Source: Luteimonas deserti (GTDB lineage Bacteria; Pseudomonadota; Gammaproteobacteria; Xanthomonadales; Xanthomonadaceae). From it: DNA of 64,000 nucleotides. This document shows, one piece after another, positions 30,506-42,474 of this stretch. The notes beneath the pieces are model-generated. The model had not been told where the DNA came from and searched no databases. It saw only the letters and a program-made list of their open reading frames with translations. The stretch spans positions 1 to 64,000 of the forward strand of contig NZ_JACCJZ010000011.1 in the NCBI RefSeq assembly GCF_013425765.1, given 5' to 3'. How positions within the stretch are numbered: the stretch's first letter is position 1; each line of letters opens with the position of its first letter. The translations under genes and the position numbers were made by a program.

Positions 30506-32701
30506 TCATTCCGGTGGCAACAGGGCGGGACGACCCTCGTACCATTCGCGCGCGCCGGGCAGATGCCAGGTGCGCTCGCCGTCGACGAGTTCCATCCCGA
30601 CCCCGAGCACACCCCAGCGCGCATAGAGGTCGCCGTCGGGCGTACCGTCGGCGATCCGCATCCGGGCGCGGAGATCGATGCGGTCGTTGCTCGCCTCGAC
30701 GCGATCGAACACCAGCTCGTTGTCGCGCACGCGCAGCCGGCCCGTCGCCTGCACTTCGCCCGAATCCACCAGCCGCCCGATCCATCGCGGAAACGCGCTG
30801 CGGTCCGCGAACAGTCCGAGCACGACGCTGACGTCGCGCATGTCCACGCGCCCGCGTCCGCTCACCTCGAAGGGTTCCCCCCAGGCCAGCGTGCCGTCGT
30901 CCAGGGCGACGCGGGCCCACCACGGTGGCGCGTCGGCCGAGCCGCCCTCCAGGCGCACGCCGTCGAGTTCGACCTGGAGCGAATCCACCGTGTAGTGCCG
31001 GCCTACCCGCTCCATCCGCGTGAGACGGCTGTCGAGCACCACATCACCCGAGAGCCGCGACGGGCCGAGCGCGAACCGCACGCCCTGCCCGCGCACCCGG
31101 ATCCGCCCGGCGATCATCTCGCCGGCATTGTCGAGCCGCAGGTCACCACCGGCCACGCCGCGGCCGCCGACCAGCCGGGCGCTGTCGCCCGGCAGATAGC
31201 GGTTGTAGCGGGCGAGGTCCGGTACTTCGGCGTCCTCGAAGCGCAGCCGCGCATCGAGCGTCCTGTGGAAATCGGCGATCGGGCCGGTGGATTCGAGATC
31301 GAGGCGCAGATCACGGCCCTGCAGCTCGGTCCGCGCCGGCGCGCGCTCGGGCGCCAGTGCGAAGCGCTCCATGACGATGGCGATCCGTGTCCGCAGGATC
31401 TCGTCGCCTGAGTCGTCGGCCACCCGCAGCTGCGCATGCGCCTTGCCCTGGAACAGATTGTCGAGCACCCGCGCGCGCAGCCGGGTATCGCGCAGGTCCA
31501 TGCGGCTGCCGGCCGCGAGCTGTCCCCGGTGCAGTTGCAGATCGGCTTCCACGTCGGCCCGGCCGTCGACCGAGAGCCAGTCCACGTCGTCGAGCAGCAC
31601 GTCGATCCAGCGCAGCGGCACGTCCGCCCAGTGCGCGGCGACGGTCCCCGACAGCGCGCGCACCGGGCGCAGCCAGTCATCGGGACCGATCCGACGGTCG
31701 AGGATCCGGAGATCAGCATGCAGTCGCGGCGGACGGCCCGCGCCCTCGGGAATGCGCGCGGCGACGAGGATGCGATCGTCGGCCGTGCGCAAGGCCACCC
31801 CCAGCGGATGGCGCACGTCCTCGCCCGCCGCGGTGCGCGACAGGACCGGGGCCGACCAGTCGAGTCGGCTGCCCGGCATCAGGACCCCGCGATGCAGAGT
31901 CAGATCGGCGCGCAGATGACCCGAGTCGACCGCGGTGTCGATCGGCAGCGCATCCCCGTGGCGCGCGACGAGATCGAGGCCCGGCGCCGGGCCGTCGACG
32001 CGCATATGCGCGTCCAGCAGCACCAGCTTGTCCTCGCCCTCGGCCTGCTCGCGGATGTGCGCGGGAATCGACAGCTCGAAGTCCAGCCTGCCACCACGCA
32101 ACAGTTCGACGGTGCCCACCCGCAGGGTCGCGTCGGGCATGGACAGAGTGGACCGTCCCACTTCCATCGGGCCGCCCTCGAGTTCCTTCTCGAAGGCGAA
32201 GCGGGCCTTGCCCCGGCCACTGACGTGGGCATCGAAAAAGTCCAGGCGCAGCAGGCTGGGCGTGGTGATCGCGTCGAATCGGAACGTCCACGGCGCGCGC
32301 CCGCGGCGGACCGTGGACGGAAGATCGGTCGCACTGCGCCTCACCGCCACCGACACGTCACGCGCGCGGATCGTACCGAAGGCGACCTCGCGCCCCAGCA
32401 GCGGCAGCAGCTTGATCCGGCCCTGCGCGACGGGACTCGCGACCGCCCAGCGGGTCGTGCGCGCATGGCCGCCCATGACCACGCCGCGTGCATGGATGTG
32501 ACCGGGATAGAGGCTGGCCGCCCAGTCCCAGCGCGCGTGGTAGCGCTCGGGCTTGCGGTTGACGACCGCGTCGCCCCAGCTCGAATTGAGGAAGACGTTG
32601 GCGGCGACCAGATACAGCGCGTACACCGCGACGAGGGCCGCACCCGCGATCCGCAGGTCGCGACGACGAGAGCGCCACCGTGCGATCGGGGAGGTCGGCA
32701 T
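30506..32701 (-). CDS. AsmA/TamB-like membrane-anchored periplasmic protein
   Basis: The 731-residue product has one N-terminal membrane anchor (about residues 18-38, IAGAALVAVYALYLVAANVF) after an Arg-rich cytoplasmic tail. The rest is predicted beta-rich, with repeated patterns such as LRADLTLHRG, VEADLQLHRGQLAAGSRMDL and GGDLRLDNAGEM. Such sequences are typical of AsmA, DUF3971 and TamB relatives, which form long grooves that handle phospholipids between the two membranes. The function of this one is not known. It stands alone between a convergent YhiN gene and the DUF6445-like gene. Confidence 0.65.
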   Translation of the reverse strand: MPTSPIARWRSRRRDLRIAGAALVAVYALYLVAANVFLNSSWGDAVVNRKPERYHARWDWAASLYPGHIHARGVVMGGHARTTRWAVASPVAQGRIKLLPLLGREVAFGTIRARDVSVAVRRSATDLPSTVRRGRAPWTFRFDAITTPSLLRLDFFDAHVSGRGKARFAFEKELEGGPMEVGRSTLSMPDATLRVGTVELLRGGRLDFELSIPAHIREQAEGEDKLVLLDAHMRVDGPAPGLDLVARHGDALPIDTAVDSGHLRADLTLHRGVLMPGSRLDWSAPVLSRTAAGEDVRHPLGVALRTADDRILVAARIPEGAGRPPRLHADLRILDRRIGPDDWLRPVRALSGTVAAHWADVPLRWIDVLLDDVDWLSVDGRADVEADLQLHRGQLAAGSRMDLRDTRLRARVLDNLFQGKAHAQLRVADDSGDEILRTRIAIVMERFALAPERAPARTELQGRDLRLDLESTGPIADFHRTLDARLRFEDAEVPDLARYNRYLPGDSARLVGGRGVAGGDLRLDNAGEMIAGRIRVRGQGVRFALGPSRLSGDVVLDSRLTRMERVGRHYTVDSLQVELDGVRLEGGSADAPPWWARVALDDGTLAWGEPFEVSGRGRVDMRDVSVVLGLFADRSAFPRWIGRLVDSGEVQATGRLRVRDNELVFDRVEASNDRIDLRARMRIADGTPDGDLYARWGVLGVGMELVDGERTWHLPGAREWYEGRPALLPPE

Positions 32702-32750
32702 GCCCCCAGTCTGGACTGGGCGGGGTGACGGGCCCTTGATCGCGTGCGGC

Positions 32751-33359
32751 TCAGGCCCGGGTCAAGACCATCGGATAGACCAGTCGCTCGTCCTCGAGCC
32801 CCTCGCCGAACGCCCCACCCGCGCTGTGCCACATCCATGGCCTGAGCAGGACGAGGCGGTTGAAGCGCATCGGCACGCGCATCGTCAGCTCCCACTTCGA
32901 AGGATCGTTGCCATCGCGCGCGATCGGTTCATCCTGCACGGCGTCATAGCTCGGCAGTCCCATCGCCTGCAGCTCGCGCGCATCCAGAGGCGCGCGTTCC
33001 GTGCCGGTCGGCAGGTGCCTGAAGAACTCGGTGCCGCCGCGACAATCTTCGGGACGACCGAGGTAGAGAATGCCGGACCACTCGACCGGCCCATCGATGT
33101 GGACACGGCCGCGGCCGATGTCGCCGGCACGTGATGCGGAACTTGCCATGCGAATGCAGCGGTTCGATCGGCCGCAGTTGTTCGCCGACGAATTGCGAGA
33201 TCGCGGACATGAGACCGGCGGATGCAGGCGCTCCTGCGAATTCCGCCCGGGACACGCGCCCTGGAGATCCGGACAGGTCAGTCCCAGGCCGGCGTTGCGG
33301 AGCGACCAAGCGTCCTGCGTCGAAAGGAAATCGTCGACCACGATCAAGGAAGTGGGCAT
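32751..33359 (-). CDS. DUF6445-like protein with an out-of-frame middle
   Basis: The frame is open for 202 residues. The start (MPTSLIVVDDFLSTQDAWSL) and the second half (RVHIDGPVEWSGILYLGRP, GGTEFFRH, RLVLLRPWMWHSAGGAFG) look like the DUF6445 family, relatives of 2-oxoglutarate/iron oxygenases. His and Asp in HIDG and a later His in MWHSAG could be metal ligands. The stretch at about 33130-33217 reads as nonsense-like sequence in this frame. In the neighbouring frame it reads MSAISQFVGEQLRPIEPLHS..GKFRIT, which fits the family. Two compensating 1-base shifts, natural or from assembly, are likely. Confidence 0.6.
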   Translation of the reverse strand: MPTSLIVVDDFLSTQDAWSLRNAGLGLTCPDLQGACPGRNSQERLHPPVSCPRSRNSSANNCGRSNRCIRMASSASRAGDIGRGRVHIDGPVEWSGILYLGRPEDCRGGTEFFRHLPTGTERAPLDARELQAMGLPSYDAVQDEPIARDGNDPSKWELTMRVPMRFNRLVLLRPWMWHSAGGAFGEGLEDERLVYPMVLTRA

Positions 33360-33514
33360 CGGCGCAGCCTAGCGTCGCACCGGCCGGCGCCCGAGAACGC
33401 GCGCGGCATCGGGAGTCACTCGTGCGGGGCAAGCCATCTGCGCCGGATCGACGACCACGAGCGTCGAGCATCCTCTCGCTGGCGGAGCAGATCAACCGGG
33501 CAACGGCAGGCCCA

Positions 33515-33547
33515 ACGAAAAACCCCGCCTCGCGGCGGGGTTTTCGT
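33515..33547 (-). terminator. Terminator after groEL
   Basis: CCCCGCC (33523-33529) and GGCGGGG (33534-33540) form the stem, extended by A-T pairs and flanked by AAAAA and TTTT, so it can work in both directions. It lies about 27 bases past the groEL stop. Confidence 0.9.
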
Positions 33548-33573
33548 GCAACGGTGCAGCGGATGGCGCTGGA

Positions 33574-35232
<1,659 letters not shown>

Positions 35233-35366
35233 TCAATTAGTGATTCGCGGTGACCGGACAGGCGTCCGTCCACAACCGAAAAAAAGCGAGGGCAGCGACA
35301 ACCCGGCGGGACGGGCGCGTCGGCGTGAGCCGATACGGATCCCGACCGCGCGCTGCCGCGCTTCGA

Positions 35367-35657
35367 TCAACCGACGATCGCGAGGATGTCGTCTTCCTTC
35401 ACGATCTTGTATTCGATGCCGTCCGCCTTGTAGGCGCTGCCCGAGTACTGGCCGTAGATGACGATGTCGCCGACCTTGACCTTCGGCGCGCGGACGCTGC
35501 CGTTGTCCAGCGCCTTGCCCTCGCCGACGGCGATCACTTCGCCCTTGGTCGGCTTTTCCTTGGCGTTGTCCGGGATCAGGATGCCGCCCGCGGTCTTCTC
35601 TTCCGCTTCGACGGGCTTGACCACGACGCGATCGTACAGCGGCTTCAGATTGCTCAT
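35367..35657 (-). CDS. groES: Co-chaperonin GroES
   Basis: GroES is the 96-residue lid of the GroEL cage. The start at 35657 ([13 protein letters not shown]) matches the family; the open frame continues upstream only through the CIRCE element. The mobile loop is [16 protein letters not shown] at about residues 20-35, and the C-terminus EDDILAIVG is typical. It is the first gene of the groESL operon. The leader of about 120 bases carries an extended CIRCE. Confidence 0.98.
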   Translation of the reverse strand: MSNLKPLYDRVVVKPVEAEEKTAGGILIPDNAKEKPTKGEVIAVGEGKALDNGSVRAPKVKVGDIVIYGQYSGSAYKADGIEYKIVKEDDILAIVG

Positions 35658-35710
35658 TTCAACCCACTCCAAGTGATTGATTGTGAAGAAAACGTGCGCC
35701 GAGTCTACCA

Positions 35711-35749
35711 CCGGTTCTGGCACTCGCACGGCTGGAGTGCCAGAACCGG
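35711..35749. promoter_or_regulatory. CIRCE element (HrcA operator) of groESL
   Basis: CCGGTTCTGGCACTC (35711-35725), a 9-bp spacer, and GAGTGCCAGAACCGG (35735-35749) form a perfect inverted repeat with 15-bp arms. The inner part, GGCACTC-N9-GAGTGCC, matches the CIRCE consensus. It lies in the groES leader, where HrcA represses chaperonin genes until heat shock. The arms are 6 bp longer than the usual 9. Confidence 0.95.
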
Positions 35750-35784
35750 AGACGCACGCACCCCGGAACACCGGGACGGGCGGG

Positions 35785-35813
35785 ATGTGGGCGCCCCCTG
35801 TGGCGTTTACAAG
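35785..35813 (-). promoter_or_regulatory. Sigma-32-like promoter of groESL
   Basis: On the minus strand CTTGTAA (35813-35807) and CCCACAT (35791-35785) are separated by 15 bases, close to the RpoH pattern CTTGAAA-N13/14-CCCCAT. The transcript would start about 30 bases before the CIRCE. The spacing is one base longer than usual and the -10 has mismatches, so this is a moderate call. Confidence 0.45.
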
Positions 35814-35858
35814 GGGGCGATCGAAAATTTTCCGGGGCGTGCCGCGCCGCTGGATCGG

Positions 35859-36341
35859 CTAGCGGAAGCGCAGCGCCGCCACGAGCATGGTTTCGCCGTC
35901 GTTGGGCTGCTTGATGCTCGCGTTGGACACGTGGCGCACCAGAAGCGTCAGACGCTGCCAGCGCCAGCCCACACTGCTGACGAATTGCGGGTTGCCCGAC
36001 AGCGCGTCGGTGCGACCCGCCTGGACGCCGACACCGAAGCCGGCGACGAGACCGTTGTCGCGCTCATACCGGGCCCCGGCATGCACCACACCGGCATCGT
36101 CGGACAGGTCGAAGCGGGTGTTGTCGCGCCCGCGCACGTAGATCGCGCCGAGTTCCCAACGCAGCACACCGTGTCCGGTGCGTCGCCATTCGGGCAACCA
36201 CGCGCCCGTCGCGACCAGGGTCGTCTCGTTCTCACGCGTCGCCGATGCGCCCGCCCCGAACTCCACCGGCGCGGACTGGGCACACGCGGCGCCCGTCCCG
36301 GACAGCAGGCTCATGGCGAGGACGATGGACGCTGGGCGCAT
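35859..36341 (-). CDS. Lipid A 3-O-deacylase, PagL-like
   Basis: This outer-membrane beta-barrel enzyme removes the 3-O-linked acyl chain from lipid A. The 160-residue product has a signal peptide (MRPASIVLAMSLLSGTGAACAQ) and alternating beta-strand sequence. Near the C-terminus is the catalytic signature RHVSNASIKQPNDGE, which holds the His, Ser and Glu used by PagL. The last residues, LVAALRFR, end in an aromatic-X pair as in many outer-membrane barrels. It sits upstream of groES on the same strand with its own likely promoter. Confidence 0.82.
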   Translation of the reverse strand: MRPASIVLAMSLLSGTGAACAQSAPVEFGAGASATRENETTLVATGAWLPEWRRTGHGVLRWELGAIYVRGRDNTRFDLSDDAGVVHAGARYERDNGLVAGFGVGVQAGRTDALSGNPQFVSSVGWRWQRLTLLVRHVSNASIKQPNDGETMLVAALRFR

Positions 36342-36366
36342 GCGGGGACTACCTGGGCGATGAGGG

Positions 36367-36386
36367 CGGCGGATAATATACCGCCG
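36367..36386 (-). promoter_or_regulatory. Inverted repeat around a -10-like box upstream of the pagL-like gene
   Basis: CGGCGG (36367-36372) and CCGCCG (36381-36386) flank ATAATATA, one of the few AT-rich patches in the region. On the minus strand it reads TATATTAT, a good -10 for the pagL-like gene 30 bases away. On the plus strand it could serve cutA. No clear -35 is seen. Confidence 0.4.
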
Positions 36387-36504
36387 GGTTCAGTAAATGA
36401 CCGTCCTTGTTGCGGGATGGAGCATCCCTGGCCGGCAGCGCAGCCTGCGGATCGACGCGTGGACGGTCCGTGCATGGCGCAGGCCCAGCCGGTACCGTAG
36501 GCCG

Positions 36505-36849
36505 ATGTCCGTCATCGTCTGTCTTGCCACTTGCCCCGACAACGCCACGGCCATCCGGCTGGGGGAGGTTCTGGTCGAGCAGCGGCTGGCCGCCTGCGTC
36601 AACATCGTGCCCGGCGTCAGATCGGTCTACCGCTGGGAAGGCCGGGTGACCGTCGACGATGAAGTCGTGCTGATCATCAAGACCACCGCGGCGCGGCTCG
36701 ACGCGCTCACCGAGCAGGTCCGGCAACTGCACCCCTACGCGGTGCCGGCCCTGGTCGCGTTGCCGATCGCCGGGGGGCTGCCCGAGTATCTGCAGTGGAT
36801 CGAGGCGGGCACGGCACCCGGAACGCACGACGCATTCGCTGAACCGTGA
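36505..36849 (+). CDS. cutA: Divalent-cation tolerance protein CutA
   Basis: CutA is a small trimeric cytosolic protein of the PII-like fold, linked to copper tolerance in E. coli. The start at 36505 (MSVIVCLATCPDNATAIRL) gives 114 residues. The family signatures are visible: LVEQRLAACVNIVPGVRSVYRWEG, VLIIKTTAARLDAL and HPYAVPALVALPI. It lies 38 bp before dsbD, an order common in gammaproteobacteria. Confidence 0.93.
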   Translation: MSVIVCLATCPDNATAIRLGEVLVEQRLAACVNIVPGVRSVYRWEGRVTVDDEVVLIIKTTAARLDALTEQVRQLHPYAVPALVALPIAGGLPEYLQWIEAGTAPGTHDAFAEP

Positions 36850-36887
36850 TTCCGCGTCGGGCCGCGAGGTCCTGCGATACTGGCGCG

Positions 36888-39263
36888 ATGCATCCGTGCT
36901 CCTTTCCGCTCTCCGCCCGGCCTGCCCTCCGGCGCGGCCGACTGCTCGGCCTGCTGGCACTGCTCGCGTGGATGGTTCTGCCGGTCCATGCGAGCGGCAT
37001 CGATGATGTCCTACCGGTCGACGAGGCGCTGGCCGTATCGGCCACGGCAGTCACGCGCGAGCGCATCGAGGTCCGCTGGGCCATCGCCGACGGTTACTAC
37101 CTGTATCGCCACCGCACCGCCGTCCAGGTGGCCGACGGGTTCAGGAGCAACCCGCTGCAGCTGCCCGCGGGTACGGCGTACACCGACGAATTCTTCGGTG
37201 AGGTCGAAACTTACCGTGGCCGCCTGACCGCGGTGGTGACCGGCACGGCCGCGAGCGGCGTCGACGCCGTGACGCTGGTGGTGAAGTACCAGGGCTGCGC
37301 GGACGTCGGCGTCTGTTACCCGCCGCAGAGCCGCACCCTCCGCGTGACGCTGCCGCAGGAACGCGGCCCGCCGCGCACCGCCGACAGTGGCTTCGCCGCC
37401 CTCGGCCGGACACTCGGCAGCGGCGCGGGACGCCTGCCCGATCTGGCCGGTGGCCGGGACCCGTTGCCGGCCGATCGTGCCTTCGGCTTCGAGGCGATCG
37501 CCGCGACCGACGGCGACACGGTGCTGATGCGCTTCACCCCTGCGCCCGGCTATTACCTCTATCGCGACCGCAGCACGTTCGCCCTCGAAGGCGCGCCGGG
37601 CGTCCAGGCCGGGCGCCCGGCCTGGCCTGCAGGCACCGCGCACCACGACGAGCACTTCGGGGCAGTGACCGTGTACTTCGAGCCGGTGGATGTCCGCCTG
37701 CCGCTGGTTCGCACACAGGCCGGTGCTTCGACGGCCACGCTGGTCGCGACGTTTCAGGGCTGCCAGACGGATGGCATCTGCTATCCCCCGATCACGCGGC
37801 GGGTGACCGTGGCGCTTCCCGCCGGCCGCGTGCAGAGCGCCGCCGCCGCCCTCGCTGCAGCCGGACCGCCGGCCGATCTCGCGGGCGAGGCCACGCCTGC
37901 GCCGGACGGCGGGCCGACGTCGCTCGCATCCGACGCCGGCCCCGGCGCCGGTGCCGGTGCCGACTCCACGGACACGTCTCGGGTGGCACGCGACGACAAC
38001 GACGTGCGTACGTCCGCGCCTCCTGCGCCCGCGCGTGGCGCCGGGCTGGGCGTGGCGGGCGCCCTGGTGCTCGCGCTGCTCGGGGGCCTGGTGCTGAACC
38101 TGATGCCCTGCGTCCTGCCGATCCTGTCACTGAAGGTCCTGGGCCTGGCGCGCAGCGGCGGCGACCGCCGGCAGGCCCGGCGTCACGCCCTGTGGTACAC
38201 GGCCGGCGTGCTGGTCGCCTTCGCCGCGGTCGGGCTGCTGGTGATCGCGCTGCGCGCCACGGGTCAGGCCTTGGGCTGGGGTTTCCAGCTGCAGCAACCG
38301 GGGTTCGTCGCGGCCCTGGTGTATCTGATGTTCGTGGTCGGTCTCAGCCTGTCCGGCGTGTTCACGCTCGGTGGCGGCGGCGGCCTGGGACAGGCGCTCG
38401 CCTCGCGCAGCGGGCCGGTCGGCGACTTCTTCACCGGCGTGCTCGCCTGCGTGGTCGCCAGCCCCTGCATCGCGCCCTTCATGGGCGGCGCCCTGGCGTT
38501 CGCATTCGCGGCCCCTGCGTGGCTGGCCCTGGCGGTGTTCCTGACGCTGGGCCTGGGCCTGGCACTGCCGTTCCTGTTGATCGGGTTGGTCCCGGCGCTC
38601 GCCGACCGACTGCCGAGGCCCGGCGCCTGGATGGAGACGCTGAAGCAGGTCCTGGCCTTTCCGATGTACCTCACGGCGCTGTGGCTGGCGTGGTTGTTCG
38701 GGCGGCAGCTCGGCGTCGACGCGATGGCCCTGCTGCTGGGCGGGCTGGTGCTGTGCGCGCTGGGTCTGTGGTGGTTCGAGCGGGCGCGCTGGACCCGGGG
38801 CCCCGTGGCGCGCGTCGCGGCCCTGCTGCTGGTGGCGGCGTCCCTGGTGCCTGCCATCCATGCGGCGCGCCAGGCACCGGAGGTCGCGGCGCACATCGCC
38901 ACGACGGAAGGCGACATCGTTCCCTACAGCGCGGAACGGCTGGCGGCCCTGCGCGCAGAGGGCACGCCGGTCTTCGTCAACATGACCGCCGACTGGTGCG
39001 TGACCTGCAAGGCCAACGAGCGCCGGGTGCTGTCGCAACCGGCGTTCCGCGAGGCGCTCGTCGCGGCCGGCGCCACCTATATGGTCGGCGACTGGACCCA
39101 TGTGGATCCGGCGATCGGTGCGTTTCTCGACGCGCACGGCGCGGTCGGCGTGCCGCTGTACGTGGTCTACCCCCGCGGCAGCGGGCCGGGTGAGGTGCTG
39201 CCCGCACTTCTGAGCGATGCCGTCGTGCGCGACGCGCTCGCACGCGGGGCCACCGGTCCATGA
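36888..39263 (+). CDS. dsbD: Thiol:disulfide interchange protein DsbD, with doubled N-terminal domain
   Basis: DsbD carries electrons from cytoplasmic thioredoxin across the inner membrane to periplasmic DsbC and related proteins. The 791-residue product is longer than usual. After the signal peptide there are two N-terminal DsbD-alpha domains in tandem (about residues 50-150 and 190-315). Each has a YYLYR motif and a Cys pair, as GCADVGVCYPP and GCQTDGICYPP. The eight-helix core has Cys in NLMPCVLPI near 405 and ASPCIAPF near 523. The C-terminal thioredoxin domain has ADWCVTCK near 702. I chose ATG 36888; the stop overlaps the tlpA-like start by 4 bp. Confidence 0.94.
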   Translation: MHPCSFPLSARPALRRGRLLGLLALLAWMVLPVHASGIDDVLPVDEALAVSATAVTRERIEVRWAIADGYYLYRHRTAVQVADGFRSNPLQLPAGTAYTDEFFGEVETYRGRLTAVVTGTAASGVDAVTLVVKYQGCADVGVCYPPQSRTLRVTLPQERGPPRTADSGFAALGRTLGSGAGRLPDLAGGRDPLPADRAFGFEAIAATDGDTVLMRFTPAPGYYLYRDRSTFALEGAPGVQAGRPAWPAGTAHHDEHFGAVTVYFEPVDVRLPLVRTQAGASTATLVATFQGCQTDGICYPPITRRVTVALPAGRVQSAAAALAAAGPPADLAGEATPAPDGGPTSLASDAGPGAGAGADSTDTSRVARDDNDVRTSAPPAPARGAGLGVAGALVLALLGGLVLNLMPCVLPILSLKVLGLARSGGDRRQARRHALWYTAGVLVAFAAVGLLVIALRATGQALGWGFQLQQPGFVAALVYLMFVVGLSLSGVFTLGGGGGLGQALASRSGPVGDFFTGVLACVVASPCIAPFMGGALAFAFAAPAWLALAVFLTLGLGLALPFLLIGLVPALADRLPRPGAWMETLKQVLAFPMYLTALWLAWLFGRQLGVDAMALLLGGLVLCALGLWWFERARWTRGPVARVAALLLVAASLVPAIHAARQAPEVAAHIATTEGDIVPYSAERLAALRAEGTPVFVNMTADWCVTCKANERRVLSQPAFREALVAAGATYMVGDWTHVDPAIGAFLDAHGAVGVPLYVVYPRGSGPGEVLPALLSDAVVRDALARGATGP

Positions 39264-39865
39264 GTCGGCGGGTCGGACCGCTCGCGGTCGTGGGCGTGGC
39301 GGTGGTCGCCGGCGGTCTCGGCGTGCTCGCCAGCCTGTTCGTGGCGGGACCCGGTCCGCTGCTCGGCACCGAGGCCGGCCAGCGCCTGTACAACGGGGCC
39401 CTCACCGCCTCCGCCCCGGCTGCGCCCGAGGGTGTGGCCATGGCCCGGCGCGGCGACCGGATCGACCCGTTCGAGGTCATGCGCCTCGACGGCAGTCAGA
39501 TCCGCCTTCCCGAGGCCTACGCCGGGCGCAGCGTGCTGGTGAACCTGTGGGCCAGCTGGTGCGGGCCCTGCATCGAAGAGATGCCGGAGCTCGACCGGTT
39601 CGCGCGCGAACAAGGCGACACGGGCGTCCAGGTGCTGGGCATCGCCCTGGATGATCCCGAGGCCGTCCAGGCATTCCTGGCCCGGATCCCGGTGGACTAC
39701 ACGATTGCGGTGGACGCGCCCGGCCCGGCCGATGCGGGGGTACGTCTCGGCAATCCGCGCGGAGTGCTGCCGTACACCGTGCTCGTCGATGCCGACGGGA
39801 TCGTGCGCAAGCAGCGCATCGGTCCGTTCGCACACGGGGAAACGGCGGCGTGGGCCCGGTTCTGA
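39260..39865 (+). CDS. TlpA-like thioredoxin-family protein
   Basis: This membrane-anchored periplasmic thioredoxin of 201 residues has an N-terminal hydrophobic anchor (about residues 7-30). Its thioredoxin fold has the redox motif [15 protein letters not shown] near residue 98 and the cis-Pro segment VLPYTVLVD. Proteins of this type reduce specific periplasmic targets, such as apocytochrome c or copper sites, and are recharged by DsbD. Its ATG overlaps the dsbD stop, which supports that partnership. Confidence 0.88.
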   Translation: MSRRVGPLAVVGVAVVAGGLGVLASLFVAGPGPLLGTEAGQRLYNGALTASAPAAPEGVAMARRGDRIDPFEVMRLDGSQIRLPEAYAGRSVLVNLWASWCGPCIEEMPELDRFAREQGDTGVQVLGIALDDPEAVQAFLARIPVDYTIAVDAPGPADAGVRLGNPRGVLPYTVLVDADGIVRKQRIGPFAHGETAAWARF

Positions 39866-39968
39866 ACACCCGAACTCAAACGCCCGTTTAAAATCGTCGA
39901 ACGTCTGCGAACTGGACAGCATCGGGGACATCCCGCAGACTTCGCGCAGTTTCCGCCACCGGTGCGCA

Positions 39969-40424
39969 ATGGCGTCGATCCTCGTCCTGCACGGCCCCAA
40001 CCTCAACCTGCTCGGCACCCGCGAGCCGGAGGTTTACGGTCGCACGACGCTGGCCCAGATCGATGCCGATCTGTGCGCCACGGCGCGCGACGCCGGGCAC
40101 GTCCTGGTCAGCCTCCAGGCCAACGCCGAGCACGTGCTCGTCGATCGCATCCAGGCGGCACGGGACGACGGCACCGCGCTGATCCTGATCAACCCGGCCG
40201 CCTTCACCCACACCTCGGTGGCGATCCGCGATGCGCTCGCGGCCGTCGCCGTGCCGTTCATCGAAGTCCACCTGTCCAACCCGCATCGTCGCGAACCGTT
40301 CCGCCACACCAGTTACGTTAGCGACCTCGCCATCGGCGTGGTCTGCGGTTTCGGCGCGGACAGCTACCGCCTGGCGCTCGACGCCGCGCTCGGCCATCTG
40401 CGCCACGCCCTTCCTTCCCGATGA
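39969..40424 (+). CDS. aroQ: 3-dehydroquinate dehydratase, type II
   Basis: AroQ carries out the third step of the shikimate pathway, 3-dehydroquinate to 3-dehydroshikimate. The 151-residue product has the type II layout: [21 protein letters not shown] with the catalytic Tyr, [16 protein letters not shown] with the catalytic His region, and [18 protein letters not shown]. The enzyme is a dodecamer in the cytosol. It precedes accB and accC, a conserved gene order in gammaproteobacteria. Confidence 0.96.
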   Translation: MASILVLHGPNLNLLGTREPEVYGRTTLAQIDADLCATARDAGHVLVSLQANAEHVLVDRIQAARDDGTALILINPAAFTHTSVAIRDALAAVAVPFIEVHLSNPHRREPFRHTSYVSDLAIGVVCGFGADSYRLALDAALGHLRHALPSR

Positions 40425-40464
40425 CCGCGCGCCCGCGCGGTCCACGCACCACGAGAGGCCCTGC

Positions 40465-40941
40465 ATGGACCTGAGAAAGATCAAGAAGCTCATCGACCTG
40501 CTCGAAGAGTCCAACCTGACCGAGATCGAGATCAAGGAAGGCGAGGAGTCCGTGCGGCTGTCGCGGACCGCATCCGCCAACGGCGCACCGTTGACCTACG
40601 CCCCCGCGCCGACGCTCGTGCCGCGTGCCGCCGAGCCGGTGATGCCGATGTCCTCACCGGTCGATGCCGCGACGGGTGGCGCACCCAAGGCCGACGACCT
40701 TCCCGCCGGGCAGGTCACCAAGTCGCCGATGGTCGGCACGTTCTACGCCTCGGCGGCGCCGGACAAGCCTGCCTTCGTCAGCGTCGGCCAGTCGGTCAAG
40801 GCGGGCGACACGCTGGGCATCATCGAGGCGATGAAGATGTTCAATCCGATCGAGGCGGAGACCAGCGGCACGGTGGTCGCGATCCTGTGCGAGAACGGCC
40901 AGCCGGTCGAATTCGACCAGCCGCTGTTCGTGATCGGCTGA
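40465..40941 (+). CDS. accB: Biotin carboxyl carrier protein AccB
   Basis: AccB is the biotin-carrying subunit of acetyl-CoA carboxylase, the first step of fatty-acid synthesis. The 158-residue product has an N-terminal helical region ([20 protein letters not shown]) and a Pro/Ala-rich linker. The C-terminal biotinyl domain has the attachment site [12 protein letters not shown] near residue 122. The thumb segment [19 protein letters not shown] is also present. It is followed by accC after 10 bp. Confidence 0.97.
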   Translation: MDLRKIKKLIDLLEESNLTEIEIKEGEESVRLSRTASANGAPLTYAPAPTLVPRAAEPVMPMSSPVDAATGGAPKADDLPAGQVTKSPMVGTFYASAAPDKPAFVSVGQSVKAGDTLGIIEAMKMFNPIEAETSGTVVAILCENGQPVEFDQPLFVIG

Positions 40942-40951
40942 GGCGGCCGCG

Positions 40952-42319
<1,368 letters not shown>

Positions 42320-42337
42320 GCACGCTGGCGGGGCAAT

Positions 42338-42364
42338 GACGGGGCCGACGCCGCCGGCCCCGTC
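42338..42364 (+). terminator. GC hairpin after accC
   Basis: GACGGGGCCG (42338-42347) and CGGCCCCGTC (42355-42364) form a perfect 10-bp stem with a 7-base loop, 19 bases after the accC stop. There is no U tract, so termination may need Rho. Confidence 0.45.
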
Positions 42365-42474
42365 GCCGCGTGCCGGCCAGGACGCGGCGTGATCGCGGAT
42401 ATACGACGCAAGCAGGTCTTGGCGACGCGTCGGACTGCGCGGCCAGCCCGGTCAGCGCCCGGCGATGCGCAAGC

